Assembly: GCF_017347085.1 (NCBI RefSeq)
Contig: NZ_JADPSA010000022.1
Location: forward strand, 124,001-188,000
Direction of reading: 5' to 3'
Origin: Nesterenkonia sp. E16_10
GTDB lineage: Bacteria > Actinomycetota > Actinomycetes > Actinomycetales > Micrococcaceae
DNA: 64,000 nucleotides
Shown: positions 33,366-42,731 of the stretch, in pieces
Numbering within the stretch: position 1 is the stretch's first letter
Layout: each line of letters begins with the position of its first letter
Translations under genes and position numbers: made by a program
The notes under the pieces: generated by a model
Databases searched by the model: none
Told to the model about the DNA's origin: nothing
The model's input: only the letters and a program-made list of their open reading frames with translations

Positions 33366-35465
33366 ATGGCTTCGCAACCCGAAGCTCGACTACGGGACTG
33401 GTCGCCGGCTGATGCCTGGCGCGGCCTGAACAAACCCGTATTCATCCCCGCCGTGCTCATCATCGTCGCCGGCCTGATCTTCGCCACCATCTGGGGCGCG
33501 TCCAACGGTGCCGAGGCGTTCGAGACGCTGAACTCCACCATCGTGGAGACCGTCGGCTGGTGGTACGTGCTGATCGGCACCGGATTCGTCGTCTTCGCCC
33601 TCTGGGCCGGACTGTCCAAGGCAGGCAACATCCGCCTGGGCCGCGACGACGAGAAGCCTGAGTTCTCGCTCGGCTCCTGGTTCACCATGCTCTTCGCAGC
33701 AGGCATGGGCATCGGGCTCGTCTTCTGGGGCGTGGCAGAACCGCTGGGTCACTTCATCGCACCCCCGGAGGTCACCGGCACCACCGGTATGGATGCCAAC
33801 GGTGACCCCATCTCCGCCACGGAGTCCGCCATGATGGGCGACGCGATGGGACAGTCGATGTTCCACTGGGGCCTGCACGCCTGGGCGATCTACGTCGTCA
33901 TCGGTCTGGGCCTGGCCTACATGACCTTCCGGCGCGGACGTCCACTCTCCATCCGCTGGCTGTTGGAGCCGATCTTCGGCCGCAAGCTCATCGAATCCTG
34001 GGTGGGTCACATCATCGATGTGGTCGCCATCGTGGGCACCGTCTTCGGAATCGTCACCTCACTGGGCATCGGCACACAGCAGATCGCCGCCGGGCTGGGT
34101 TTCATGGGCTGGATCGAAGATCCCGCCAACACGGGCCTGCTCACGGCGATCGTGGTCGTCATCATGGCCATCGCGACCTTCTCGGTGATCTCCGGTGTGA
34201 ACAAGGGCCTGAAGTGGCTCTCGAACTTCAACATGGTCATGGCCGCGATCCTGGCACTCTTCGTGCTGATCGCCGGCCCGACGCTGTTCCTGCTGCAGGC
34301 CTTCGTGGGCAACCTCGGCGAGTACGCCATGACCTTCGCCAACCTCATGTTCGAGTCCAGCGCGAGCTATGTCGGCGGCGACGAGGGCGGCTGGTCCGCA
34401 GACTGGACCATCTACTACTGGGGCTGGTGGATGAGCTGGTCCCCATTCGTGGGCATGTTCATCGCGCGGATCTCCCGCGGACGCACCATCCGCCAGTTCG
34501 TCATGGGCGTGCTGCTGGCACCGACCTTGGTCAGCATCCTGTGGTTCACCATCTTCGGATCCTCCGGCATCTGGTTCCAGATGACCGAGGGCGTCATGGT
34601 CGGCGAGGACGGCAGCGTCGACACCGTCGGAGCCACCTTCACGCTGCTCGAGCAGCTGCCCCTGGCGTCGATCACCGCAGTTGTCGCCATCCTGGTGATC
34701 GCGATCTTCTTCATCACCTCCGGAGACTCCGGCTCGCTGGTCACCGATGTGCTCGCCTTCGGCGGACGCACCGATACTCCCAAGCTGACCCGCGTGTTCT
34801 GGACGATCTTCATCGCGATCACCGCCATCGTGCTGCTGGCAGCCGGTGGCGGCGAGGCGGCAGACGCCTCGCTGCGCGTGCTGCAGGTGGCTGCCATCAG
34901 TGCGGCGGCTCCGCTGTCGATCGTCATGGTGCTGGCCGTCGTCGCGCAGGTCAAGATGTTCAACTACGAGACCGCGACGATGCCTCGCTATGTGCGCATC
35001 CGACCCACTGCCAGCAAGTCGGCCCTGGTCGACACAGCACGCAGCGCCGCCGGCGGCGGTGACTCCGCTCCCGGTGTGCACCGGAACCTGCGCTCGATCC
35101 TCAGCGGTCAGCGCAGCGCGCTGAAGGGCTTCCTGGGCGGCACCTCCGCCACTCTGGCAGGACTGGACAAGCCGAGCTCGAAGGAGTCGGCAATCTCCAC
35201 ACCGTTCGACTCCGATGACATGGTGTTCGCGATCCAGGACGTGCCAGCCCACTCCACCGTGGTCAATCCCGAGACGGGAACCATCGGTTGGGACGAGGAC
35301 GTGGCGTTCCACGATCCGATTGCCGATGAGGTGTTCGAGACTCCGGAGTTCGCCGAGTCTGCCACCGGCCAGCAGTGGGAGTCTGAGCAGATCTACGACG
35401 AGGCCGTGGGCAACGCTGAGACCGACCCGAAGCCGAATACGACCGAAGAGAACACCCAGCGCTGA
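33366..35465 (+). CDS. BCCT-family betaine/choline/carnitine transporter
   Basis: 699 residues with about 12 membrane helices (33-560) and long hydrophilic tails. The BCCT signature is clear: GMGIGLVFWGVAEPLGHF, and WTIYYWGWWMSWSPFVGMFIARISRGRTIRQFVMG with the conserved Trp box. The C-terminal ~140 residues are acidic and unlike the short basic osmosensing tail of BetP. It imports glycine betaine or related osmolytes with Na+ or H+. Its presence fits a salt-tolerant organism. GAGGAGG precedes the ATG. Single gene with a strong terminator. Confidence 0.92.
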   Translation: MASQPEARLRDWSPADAWRGLNKPVFIPAVLIIVAGLIFATIWGASNGAEAFETLNSTIVETVGWWYVLIGTGFVVFALWAGLSKAGNIRLGRDDEKPEFSLGSWFTMLFAAGMGIGLVFWGVAEPLGHFIAPPEVTGTTGMDANGDPISATESAMMGDAMGQSMFHWGLHAWAIYVVIGLGLAYMTFRRGRPLSIRWLLEPIFGRKLIESWVGHIIDVVAIVGTVFGIVTSLGIGTQQIAAGLGFMGWIEDPANTGLLTAIVVVIMAIATFSVISGVNKGLKWLSNFNMVMAAILALFVLIAGPTLFLLQAFVGNLGEYAMTFANLMFESSASYVGGDEGGWSADWTIYYWGWWMSWSPFVGMFIARISRGRTIRQFVMGVLLAPTLVSILWFTIFGSSGIWFQMTEGVMVGEDGSVDTVGATFTLLEQLPLASITAVVAILVIAIFFITSGDSGSLVTDVLAFGGRTDTPKLTRVFWTIFIAITAIVLLAAGGGEAADASLRVLQVAAISAAAPLSIVMVLAVVAQVKMFNYETATMPRYVRIRPTASKSALVDTARSAAGGGDSAPGVHRNLRSILSGQRSALKGFLGGTSATLAGLDKPSSKESAISTPFDSDDMVFAIQDVPAHSTVVNPETGTIGWDEDVAFHDPIADEVFETPEFAESATGQQWESEQIYDEAVGNAETDPKPNTTEENTQR

Positions 35466-35512
35466 TCCGCGGGTGTCGGTCGAGCGCCTCCACACCGGCG
35501 CTGGGCTGAGAC

Positions 35513-35556
35513 AGAGCAGGGCCCCAGTTCGATCTGAACTGGGGCCCTGCTCTTTT
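35513..35556. terminator. Bidirectional terminator between the BCCT and aldo/keto reductase genes
   Basis: AGAGCAGGGCCCCAGTTC and GAACTGGGGCCCTGCTCT make a perfect 18-base stem with a 5-base loop followed by TTTTCT. Confidence 0.92.
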
Positions 35557-35637
35557 CTGCGCCGCGCAGGATCTGCAGCTCGCACAGGATCGCCTCGGCC
35601 AGGCTCTGCGCCTCGGTCCGAGCTGCGCGGCAACGGG

Positions 35638-36468
35638 TCAGGAGGGGTTGAACTCTCCCGGGTTGGGCCCGGTCCGACCGTCGCGCTCGAGTCCGTCGAT
35701 GGCGGCCAGCTCCTCCTCGGTGAGCTCGAAGCCGAAGACGTCGAAGTTCGACGCGATGCGCTCCGGAGTCACAGATTTCGGGAACAGGATCCGTCCGCGC
35801 TGCAGGTGCCAGCGGATGACCACCTGCGCAGGGGACACCTGGTGCGCCTGGGCCGCGGAGACCACGGGCTGATCCTCGAAGACCGCGCCCTGGGCCAGCG
35901 GGCTCCAGGCCTGAGTCTTGATGCCGTGGCGCTCGTTGGCCTCCTGGATCTCACGCTGCTGCAGCGCAGGGTGGATCTCCACCTGGTTGATCGCGGGGAT
36001 CACGGTGCCCGCCTCGGCCACCCGCTCGAGGTGCTCGGGCAGGAAGTTCGACACACCGATGCTGCGGGTCAGCCCATCGGCCTGCAGCTCCTCCATCGCC
36101 TTCCAGGCATCCAGGTAGGCCTCGTCCGCCGGTGCGGGCCAATGGATCAGGTACAGATCCACGTAGTCCAGGCCCAGCTTCTCCAGCGAGGTGCGCAGCG
36201 CCTGCTTGGTGTTTCCGGCCTTGAAGTCGTTCACCCACACCTTGGTGGTGATGAAGAGCTCCTCGCGGGGGATCCCGGAGGCGGCGATGGCGCGTCCCAC
36301 GCCCTCTTCGTTGCCGTAGACGGCGGCATTGTCGATATGCCGGTATCCGACCTTCAGCGCTTCAGCGACCACCTTCTCGGCGTCGTCGGCCGGGACCTGC
36401 CAGACCCCGAAGCCGAGCTGGGGGATCGCGGTTCCATCATTGAGTGTGATCGTGGGAACAGTAGCCAT
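35638..36468 (-). CDS. Aldo/keto reductase (2,5-diketogluconate reductase-like)
   Basis: 276 residues from the ATG at 36468 with GAGAGAGG upstream. AKR motifs: LGFGVWQVP, the catalytic tetrad in HIDNAAVYGNE (Asp, Tyr), KVWVNDF (Lys) and YLIHWPAP (His), SIGVSNF, QVEIHPALQQ, and the C-terminal FPKSVTPERIASNFDVFGFELT. An NADPH-dependent reductase of aldehydes and ketones. Monocistronic, convergent with the BCCT gene. Confidence 0.92.
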   Translation of the reverse strand: MATVPTITLNDGTAIPQLGFGVWQVPADDAEKVVAEALKVGYRHIDNAAVYGNEEGVGRAIAASGIPREELFITTKVWVNDFKAGNTKQALRTSLEKLGLDYVDLYLIHWPAPADEAYLDAWKAMEELQADGLTRSIGVSNFLPEHLERVAEAGTVIPAINQVEIHPALQQREIQEANERHGIKTQAWSPLAQGAVFEDQPVVSAAQAHQVSPAQVVIRWHLQRGRILFPKSVTPERIASNFDVFGFELTEEELAAIDGLERDGRTGPNPGEFNPS

Positions 36469-36687
36469 CGGCAACCTCTCTCATCCTGCGTCTGTGTCTG
36501 AGGGCAACCATGCCCTCGTGTTGTGTGAACCACGCAACAGTCAGGATCATTCCCAGCGGGAGCACCGTCCAGATGCCCCCTGAAGGACTCCCCTCACTGG
36601 TCAGCCGCTGAGCGCGGGCCTAAGCTGAGACCATAGGAGCACATCGTCCCCGGGGCTGTTCCCCCAGCGCAGATCAGAGGATTCATC

Positions 36688-37332
36688 ATGGCCGCAGAGA
36701 TCACCGCATCACGACGACGAGCCACCGGGCGCACCCTGCTGATCATCTCAGCGCTGGGCGCCGCGGGGTTCGCCGGCTGGTCGCTGGCTCAGCTCCAGCT
36801 CACCACCTCCGAGACGTTCCTCTCGGAGGCCTGGCACGCGTTCGGGCTGATCGTCTTCGCGGGGCTCTTCGCCCTCGTCGCCTGGCGCCCCCAGGCCTAC
36901 CCCGGCCTGATGGAACTCACCATCGTGCACAGCATCGGGATGTTCGTGCTGGCGCTGACCAATCAGGATGCGGCCGGCGCGACGGCGACCATGATCCTGC
37001 ATGGCCTGCTCGCCCTGGCCCTGCTCGTCGCCTATGTGGTCCTGGGCTGCATCAAGGCCTGGAGGCGTGCGCCCGCGGCACAGCGGCCTGCCTCAGCACC
37101 GGCATCCGCACCGGCGAAGCGACCCGAGGACGCGCGAGGTCCCGTGGCCTCCGGAAGCTCCCCGGCGAAGGGGCAGCAGGACCGAGGCAAGGCGGCGGAG
37201 AGCGGCCCCCGCGGATTGGACCGGGGCTCTGAGCCTACGGCGAAGCCGGGCGCTGCTCCCCAGGGGCGGACCGGTACCGCGGCGACCAGGCCGATGCCGC
37301 AGGAGTTCCCCGAGGATCACCCGCAGCGCTAG
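36688..37332 (+). CDS. Four-helix membrane protein with disordered tail
   Basis: 214 residues. Four predicted helices within residues 15-125 (TLLIISALGAAGFAGWSLA, HAFGLIVFAGLFALVAW, TIVHSIGMFVLALT, ILHGLLALALLVAYVVLG) are followed by ~85 Pro/Ala/Arg/Gly-rich residues. AGAGG precedes the ATG. No family recognised. It is convergent with the response regulator and nearly abuts it. Confidence 0.6.
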   Translation: MAAEITASRRRATGRTLLIISALGAAGFAGWSLAQLQLTTSETFLSEAWHAFGLIVFAGLFALVAWRPQAYPGLMELTIVHSIGMFVLALTNQDAAGATATMILHGLLALALLVAYVVLGCIKAWRRAPAAQRPASAPASAPAKRPEDARGPVASGSSPAKGQQDRGKAAESGPRGLDRGSEPTAKPGAAPQGRTGTAATRPMPQEFPEDHPQR

Positions 37333-37341
37333 CCGCAGCGC

Positions 37342-38124
37342 TCATACCCCCAGGCGACGGCGCAGCTCAGGCGCGTGCCGGCGGGAGACCTCCACGCGGC
37401 TGCGCTGACGGTCGTTGAGCACCAGGACCAGCGCGCCGCGGAAGTCTGGCACCAGCTCCCGGACGTAGCGCAGATTGACCAGATATGAGCGGTGCACCCG
37501 GAAGAAGTGCCCCTGGAGTCGACGTTCGAGCTCATTGAGCGAGAAGGAGACCAGCACGCGATCGTCGGTGAGCTTCAGCGAGGCATAGCCGCGCGCCGCC
37601 ACCGCGTAGACGATCGCCTCGCCGTCGACGAGCACGGTCCTGCCGTCCTTCTGCACCGGGATCCGCACCAGCTGCTGCGCCGTACGCATGGCCGGAGCAG
37701 CGGGGACCGTGGGCGCCGGGGCGGTCACGGGTGAGGAGGCGGCCTCGGCGCCGGCGAGCGCCCGCTGCACCGATCGCTGGAGCCGGTCGGCGGAGAACGG
37801 CTTGACCAGGTAGTCCGCGGCCGCCAGGTCGAAGGCCTCCACGGCATGATCCGGGTAGGCAGTGGTGAAGATGACCTGAGGTCGCCGCACCCCTTCGGGG
37901 GCGCTGGCACCGCGCAGCCGCTGTGCGACCTCAAGGCCGCTGAGCCCGGGCATGCGGATGTCGAGGAAGACCAGGTCATAGGCCAGGGAGTTCAGCAGCA
38001 GGAGCGCCTCTTCACCATTGGTGGCTTCTCCCACCACCTGGACGCCGCCGATCTCCTCGAGCAGGAACCGGAGTTCTTCGCGGGCAGGAGCCTCGTCGTC
38101 CACGATCAGAGCGCGTGGATGCAT
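37342..38124 (-). CDS. LytR/AlgR-type response regulator (receiver + LytTR)
   Basis: 260 residues. Receiver domain 1-125 with the phospho-acceptor Asp55 in LVFLDIRMPGLSGLEV and Lys in YLVKPFSADRL. A Pro/Ala linker leads to a LytTR DNA-binding domain (~150-255) with VRELVPDFRGALVLVLNDRQRSRVEVSRRHAPELRRRLG. Partner of the LytS-like kinase 42 bases upstream in the same operon as a sodium symporter. LytTR proteins bind two 9-base direct repeats about two helical turns apart. A matching pair is at 42242-42271. Confidence 0.92.
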   Translation of the reverse strand: MHPRALIVDDEAPAREELRFLLEEIGGVQVVGEATNGEEALLLLNSLAYDLVFLDIRMPGLSGLEVAQRLRGASAPEGVRRPQVIFTTAYPDHAVEAFDLAAADYLVKPFSADRLQRSVQRALAGAEAASSPVTAPAPTVPAAPAMRTAQQLVRIPVQKDGRTVLVDGEAIVYAVAARGYASLKLTDDRVLVSFSLNELERRLQGHFFRVHRSYLVNLRYVRELVPDFRGALVLVLNDRQRSRVEVSRRHAPELRRRLGV

Positions 38125-38166
38125 CCACTCAGTATAGGGGGAACATTCAGGATATTGTGATTGCGG

Positions 38167-39492
38167 TCACCGAAGTGGGATCTGCAGCTCCACCACGGTG
38201 CCGCCGGAGCGCGGGGTCGAGATCGAGAGGTCATAGCGGTCCCCGAACAGCGAGTTCAGCCGCTCTGTGATGTTCTGCAGACCGACGCCGGCGTGGTTCG
38301 GATCATCCGGCAGCGGCTCCCCTCCCCCGAGGCGACCGGCACCGTCGGCCATCTGCGCCAGCACCTCCGGGGCCATCCCCACGCCGTCGTCGCTGACCCG
38401 GATGCTCGTGGTGCGGGCCAGCGGATCCACTCTGGCGCGCAGATGCACGGTCCCACCGGCAGGCTTGCCCGCGATGCCATGCTTGACCGCGTTCTCCACC
38501 AGCGGCTGGATCATCAGCACCGGCACCCGGGTGGTGAGCACCTGGGGGTCGATGTCGTAGCGGACCTTGAGCCGATCCCCGAAGCGCGCCTGCTCCAGCG
38601 ACACATAGGTGCGCACGAAGTAGTACTCCTGAGCAAACTCGGCGTAGTGCCCCTCCTGGCGCACCGCGTAGCGGAAGAACTCGGAGAGTCGCAGCAGCAG
38701 CTCGCGGGCCTCATCGGGCCGGGTGCGGGCCTTTGAGGCGATGGTGTTGAGGATGTTGAACAGGAAGTGCGGGTTGATCTGGGCGCGCAGCGCGTTGAGC
38801 CGCGCGTCGGTGGCCAGCTGCTTCTCGCGGTCGAGCTCGGCGAGCTCCAGGTGCAGCGAGAGCATGGAGGCCATGTCCTCGACCAGCTGACGCGGCGGGA
38901 TCTCGGCCTCAGCCTGGTAGACCCCGAGGGTCCCGATCACCCGGGCACCTACGCGCAGCGGCACGATGACCGCCGAGGTGACCTCGCAGTCGGGCTTCCG
39001 ACAGCCGACCCCGGCGCGGTCGCGGACCACCTGGGTCTTGCCCTTGGCGATGGTGCGCGGGGCCGCGGAGGTCTGCATCTGGGCCCCCTCGCGATGGTGA
39101 TCGGCGCCAGGCCCCACATAGGCCAGGATCTGCTCGCGGTCGGTGATCGAGACCGCGTCACCGGAGAGCATCGGGCGCAGCAGCTCACAGGTCCGGCGGG
39201 CGGCCTCCGGGGTCAGCCCGGCGCGCAGCGGCATGGAGCGCCCCGCCGCGGCCAGGTTGCGCACCCCGCGGCTGACCTCGACCTCCCGGGGGGAGACCGG
39301 ACGCTGACGACGCCGACCGGTGGCCCCACGCAGCGCCGAGGGATAGCCCAGCACCGCTGCGACCGTGAGCCCGAGTCCGAGTCCGAGGGTGGGCAGCATC
39401 GGCAGAGCCGGGTCCGCGAACACCTGGGTGCCGAGATAGACCAGCACCCAGATCAGCGTCACTCCGGCCGCCAGCATCGCGCTACCGCGCAT
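38167..39492 (-). CDS. LytS-like sensor histidine kinase
   Basis: 441 residues. Two N-terminal helices (~5-55), a GAF-like domain (~90-205) with VIVPLRVGARVIGTLGVY, a His_kinase core with the phospho-acceptor His242 in INPHFLFNIL, and a GHKL ATPase domain (ENAVKHGIAG, VSDDGVGM, GVGLQNITERLNSLFG). It begins within the last 11 bases of the symporter gene. The pairing of a LytS-like kinase with a monocarboxylate symporter recalls pyruvate/acetate sensing systems; the ligand here is inferred only. Confidence 0.92.
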   Translation of the reverse strand: MRGSAMLAAGVTLIWVLVYLGTQVFADPALPMLPTLGLGLGLTVAAVLGYPSALRGATGRRRQRPVSPREVEVSRGVRNLAAAGRSMPLRAGLTPEAARRTCELLRPMLSGDAVSITDREQILAYVGPGADHHREGAQMQTSAAPRTIAKGKTQVVRDRAGVGCRKPDCEVTSAVIVPLRVGARVIGTLGVYQAEAEIPPRQLVEDMASMLSLHLELAELDREKQLATDARLNALRAQINPHFLFNILNTIASKARTRPDEARELLLRLSEFFRYAVRQEGHYAEFAQEYYFVRTYVSLEQARFGDRLKVRYDIDPQVLTTRVPVLMIQPLVENAVKHGIAGKPAGGTVHLRARVDPLARTTSIRVSDDGVGMAPEVLAQMADGAGRLGGGEPLPDDPNHAGVGLQNITERLNSLFGDRYDLSISTPRSGGTVVELQIPLR

Positions 39493-41167
39493 CCATGCCT
39501 CCTCGGGTCAGTCGGGCCATACGCTCTGCGCGGCGGTCCGCGGCAGTTCCATGCATCCGCACCCAGTGTGCCTGCACCCCGTCGGGGGCCCTGGTGCGCA
39601 GCGAGACCAGCACCACCACCGCCACCGTAATCGGTGCGACCACCAGGGTCGGCGCGGCCAGCAGCTCCCGCAGCCAGTCGGTGGTGATCAGCCCGGCGGT
39701 CATGAACATCGACACCGAGAGCACCGCCCCGGTGAGCAGGCCGGCCAGGGACCCTGCCGCCGTCGTGCGGTGCCACCAGATCGCAAGCACCAGCACCGGG
39801 GTCAAGGCTGACCCGGCCACGGCGAAGGCCCAGGTCACCATGGTCGCGACCAGCGAGGGCATCGCCGGGACAAAGGCCTCGGGACGCAGCGCGATGGCCA
39901 GGCCCGCCGCGAGCGCGGCGCCCAGGAGTGTGGTGATCCGCCCGGCCCAGACCGCCTGGCGCTGCGTGGCGCGCGGGTTGATGTGGCGCTCGTAGACGTC
40001 GTGGCCCCAGGTCGCCGCCGAGGCCAGCAGCAGTCCGGCCACGGTGGACATCGCGGCGATCAGCGCGGCGGCTGCGATCAGCCCCAACCCGGTCTGCTCC
40101 CCGTAGATCCGGCCGAGCACCGGCAGCGCGTGCTCCGGGGTATGCAGCACCCCGTTCACGGTGAGCTCCTGGAGCCAGGGCCGGCCCGCCACGGCGTCGG
40201 GGATGATGTCCCGGGCGGCGGTGCCCAGCATGATCGCCATCGCGTAGAACGCGCCGATCAGCGCCAGCACCCAGACGGTGGTGGTGCGCGCGGCCTTTCC
40301 GGTCGGGGAGGTGAAGTATCGGTTCATCACATGCGGCAGCCCGGCGGTGCCGAGCCCCAGGGTGACCACCAGCGCCACCTGGCCCAGCGGCCCGTAGCGG
40401 GCCCCGGGCTCGCCGAAGAGCGCCGGCTCCCCCGGGTGCATGTGGTTGGTCTCCTCGGTCAGCGTCCACTCCTGCCCCTCGGCGCCGCCGAGCGTCGGGT
40501 TCGCGAGCGGGGCCTCACTCAGGCTCTGCACCGCCTCCCCATAGCGAAAGCCGTCCGCGGTGACCACCACGGCGAGCCAGACCAGGGCGGCGAAGAGCAG
40601 CAGAAACTGCACGGCCTGGTTCCAGGTGGTCCCGCGCATCCCACCGAAGGCGACGACGACGGCGACCACGGCCGTGGAGAGCAGCACCCCGGTCGCATAG
40701 GGCGAGAGTCCCAGCAGGCCCTGCCCGACCAGCAGCTCCCAGGTGATGCCGCCGCCCACCGACTGCGGCACCAGATAGCAGAGGATCACGAGCTGGACCA
40801 CACCCACCGAGGCCAGCCGGACCGGGCCCGAGTCCATCCGGCGGCCGAGAAAGTCGGCCAGTGAGAACTCCCCGAAGCGGCGCAGCGGCGCGGCGACGAG
40901 CAGCAGCACCGGTACGAAGCCGGCGGCGAAGCCCACGGCGTACCAGGCCCCGTCCAGCCCCGAGACGTAGACGGCTGCGGCCACCCCGAGGAAGGAGGCG
41001 GCCGAGAGGTAGTCCCCGCAGATCGCCCAGGAATTGGTCATGACACCGACCCGCTGGCCCGCGAGATAGAAGTCCACTGTGGAGGGGCCCCGAGGCCGGC
41101 TGATGAAGGAGACCCCGAGCACGACGATCAGCACCGCGGCCAGGGTCACCACCGCCGTCGAGGTCAT
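39482..41167 (-). CDS. Sodium:solute symporter, acetate/monocarboxylate (ActP-like)
   Basis: 561 residues with about 13 helices of the LeuT fold. SSS motifs: YLSAASFLGVAAAVYVSG, GLGTAGLPHVMNRYF and ALIAAMSTVAGLLLASAATWGHDVY. These are characteristic of the acetate/pyruvate permease group. The final ~50 residues are basic and cytosolic. It overlaps the upstream DUF485-type gene by ATGA and the downstream kinase by 11 bases. The whole operon (two small membrane proteins, symporter, kinase, regulator) is thus tightly coupled. Confidence 0.88.
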   Translation of the reverse strand: MTSTAVVTLAAVLIVVLGVSFISRPRGPSTVDFYLAGQRVGVMTNSWAICGDYLSAASFLGVAAAVYVSGLDGAWYAVGFAAGFVPVLLLVAAPLRRFGEFSLADFLGRRMDSGPVRLASVGVVQLVILCYLVPQSVGGGITWELLVGQGLLGLSPYATGVLLSTAVVAVVVAFGGMRGTTWNQAVQFLLLFAALVWLAVVVTADGFRYGEAVQSLSEAPLANPTLGGAEGQEWTLTEETNHMHPGEPALFGEPGARYGPLGQVALVVTLGLGTAGLPHVMNRYFTSPTGKAARTTTVWVLALIGAFYAMAIMLGTAARDIIPDAVAGRPWLQELTVNGVLHTPEHALPVLGRIYGEQTGLGLIAAAALIAAMSTVAGLLLASAATWGHDVYERHINPRATQRQAVWAGRITTLLGAALAAGLAIALRPEAFVPAMPSLVATMVTWAFAVAGSALTPVLVLAIWWHRTTAAGSLAGLLTGAVLSVSMFMTAGLITTDWLRELLAAPTLVVAPITVAVVVLVSLRTRAPDGVQAHWVRMHGTAADRRAERMARLTRGGMDAR

Positions 41168-41652
41168 CGAGGATCCTCCGCGCCCTGCGTGGGGCCGGGC
41201 GAGCCCTCCTCGAGGGTCTGCTGGCCGCCCAGCATGCGCGACTCCACCGAGGCGCTGAGCCGGGCCGCAGCGATGCCGATGACGGCGAACGCCAGGTAGA
41301 GCCCTCCGGCCGCGGCGACGAAGCCCGGACTCAGCTCACCGAAGACCCGCGCCTCGGTCCACCACGGCAATGTCATGGTCAACACCGGGAACGCCGCCAC
41401 CAGCACCAGGAAGACCAGGAAATAGGCCAGCGCCACCCCGCGCTGGGCGCGGAAGGCGGCGTCGACCTCGGCGGGGGTGTCACGGACCTCGGTGTCGGGA
41501 GGAAAGTCGAGCTCGGGCCCCGGAGCGGGGTGCGCAGGAGCGGGGCGAGCACGATCAGCGTGGACAGGGGCGGGGCGGACAGGGTCCGGCGTCGAGCCCG
41601 AGGGGGTGGGTGTCTCCGCCCCAGGCCCGGGTGCGCTCAGGCGGGGAGCCAC
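41164..41652 (-). CDS. Small membrane partner of the symporter (DUF485-like)
   Basis: 162 residues. A ~60-residue Pro/Ala-rich tail precedes two helices (ALAYFLVFLVLVAAFPVLTM and FVAAAGGLYLAFAVIGIAAARL) in the arrangement of the small DUF485 proteins that accompany ActP symporters. It starts 16 bases inside the upstream gene and ends in ATGA overlap with the symporter. Role presumed accessory. Confidence 0.65.
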   Translation of the reverse strand: MAPRLSAPGPGAETPTPSGSTPDPVRPAPVHADRARPAPAHPAPGPELDFPPDTEVRDTPAEVDAAFRAQRGVALAYFLVFLVLVAAFPVLTMTLPWWTEARVFGELSPGFVAAAGGLYLAFAVIGIAAARLSASVESRMLGGQQTLEEGSPGPTQGAEDPR

Positions 41653-42119
41653 GTCCGGTACATGTTCCAGGAGGACTTGAGCAGGACCACGGCGCCGCCG
41701 CCGGCGAGCACCAGGCCCATGCCGGGCAGCAGTCCGCCCCAGGCGCCGGAGCTGGCCGAGAACGCGAGGATGTTCCAGGCCTGCAGCAGCACGATCCCTG
41801 CGACGATCACACCCGCGACCCCGGCATGGGCGATCGCCAGCCTGCGGCGCGGCACGAAGGCGCCGGCGAAGGCCAGGAAGCCCACCGCGAGGGTGATCAC
41901 CCCCGGGCCATCGGTGCCGCGCAGCGCGTAGACCTCGCCGGTGATCTGCTCCATGAAGGGCAGATAGACCCAGGGCAGGAAGGCCGAGACGATCAGCATG
42001 AGTCCGCCGAGGATCATCGCCTTGCTGCCGGGGTGGAACACGCCCCAGCCGGTGGCGCTGCCAGCCTTCAGCCGCGCGGTGATCCCGCCGTAGATCCCTT
42101 TGTCCGCTGTCGTGGTCAT
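41637..42119 (-). CDS. Four-helix membrane protein heading the symporter operon
   Basis: 160 residues with four hydrophobic segments (AMILGGLMLIVSAFLPWVYL, GVITLAVGFLAFAGAFV, AHAGVAGVIVAGIVLLQAW, GGLLPGMGLVLAGGGAVVLL). No family recognised with certainty. First gene of the five-gene operon running to the response regulator. AGGA lies seven bases before the ATG. It probably assists transport or signalling, but nothing in the sequence proves it. Confidence 0.65.
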   Translation of the reverse strand: MTTTADKGIYGGITARLKAGSATGWGVFHPGSKAMILGGLMLIVSAFLPWVYLPFMEQITGEVYALRGTDGPGVITLAVGFLAFAGAFVPRRRLAIAHAGVAGVIVAGIVLLQAWNILAFSASSGAWGGLLPGMGLVLAGGGAVVLLKSSWNMYRTWLPA

Positions 42120-42241
42120 GCCGTCATCCTAAGTGTGATCGGCGCCACAGGCGAAGCCTGTGCCGGGAAATCTGCCCAGCGACGGTGTTCCGGCGCTGAG
42201 CGGCAGGCTCGGCCGGATGAGCGGTCACCGCGGCATGATTC

Positions 42242-42271
42242 CCCGTTCGGCGCGGGATTCATGCCGTTGGC
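42242..42271. promoter_or_regulatory. Candidate LytTR direct-repeat binding site
   Basis: CCCGTTCGG (42242-42250) and GCCGTTGGC (42263-42271) share GTT cores exactly 21 bases apart, two helical turns, as LytTR regulators require. It lies in the divergent region between the two symporter operons, which include the window's only LytTR regulator. Confidence 0.45.
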
Positions 42272-42304
42272 AAACACAGATACACCGCTGAAGGTGTCTG
42301 GTCT

Positions 42305-42320
42305 TGTGATCTGGGCCACA
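42305..42320. promoter_or_regulatory. CRP/GlxR-like site upstream of the second symporter operon
   Basis: TGTGATCTGGGCCACA matches TGTGA-N6-TCACA with one mismatch. It lies 85 bases upstream of the DUF4212 start. GlxR is known to control acetate metabolism in corynebacteria; a homologue here is assumed. Confidence 0.4.
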
Positions 42321-42404
42321 TTTTGGCTGGCTTGGAGCAGTGCCCGCGCATCCGCGTGGGCGAATCGCCCCGCATCACTCGCACTAGGAAGAAGGGAGCC
42401 TCCC

Positions 42405-42731
42405 ATGTCCGATGTGGCACATGAGGGAACCTCCGGCGCTCCGCCAGAGGCGGAGGACACCAGTTGGCGCAAGCGCTATTGGAAGAAGAACCTCCGTCTG
42501 ATGATCACGCTGCTGGTCATCTGGTTCACCGTCTCATTCGGCTTCGGCATCCTGCTGATCGAGCCGCTCAACAACATCGTCATCCTCGGCTTCCCCCTGG
42601 GCCTCTGGTTCGCTCAGCAGGGATCCATCTACGTCTTCGTGATCCTGATCCTGGTCTACGCCTTGTGGATGGACCGGATCGATGACGAGTTCGGCGTGGC
42701 CGAGCGCAACGAAGAAGGTGGCTACAAGTGA
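42405..42731 (+). CDS. DUF4212 symporter small subunit
   Basis: 108 residues. The RYWKKNLRLMITLLVIWF and GFPLGLWFAQQGSIYVFVILILVYALWMDRID blocks are diagnostic of DUF4212, the small two-helix partner of VC_2705-type sodium/solute symporters. Start follows GGAAGAAGGGAG. Its stop overlaps the symporter start as GTGA. Confidence 0.92.
   Translation: MSDVAHEGTSGAPPEAEDTSWRKRYWKKNLRLMITLLVIWFTVSFGFGILLIEPLNNIVILGFPLGLWFAQQGSIYVFVILILVYALWMDRIDDEFGVAERNEEGGYK

Noticed and set aside
34059-35633. 524-codon antisense frame opposite the BCCT carrier
   Set aside because: Shadow of a strongly supported transporter gene and runs through its terminator.
38156-38171. TGTGA-N6-TCACC, a one-mismatch CRP-like site
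   Set aside because: It overlaps the stop codon of the kinase gene inside an operon, where a CRP site is unlikely to act; probably chance.
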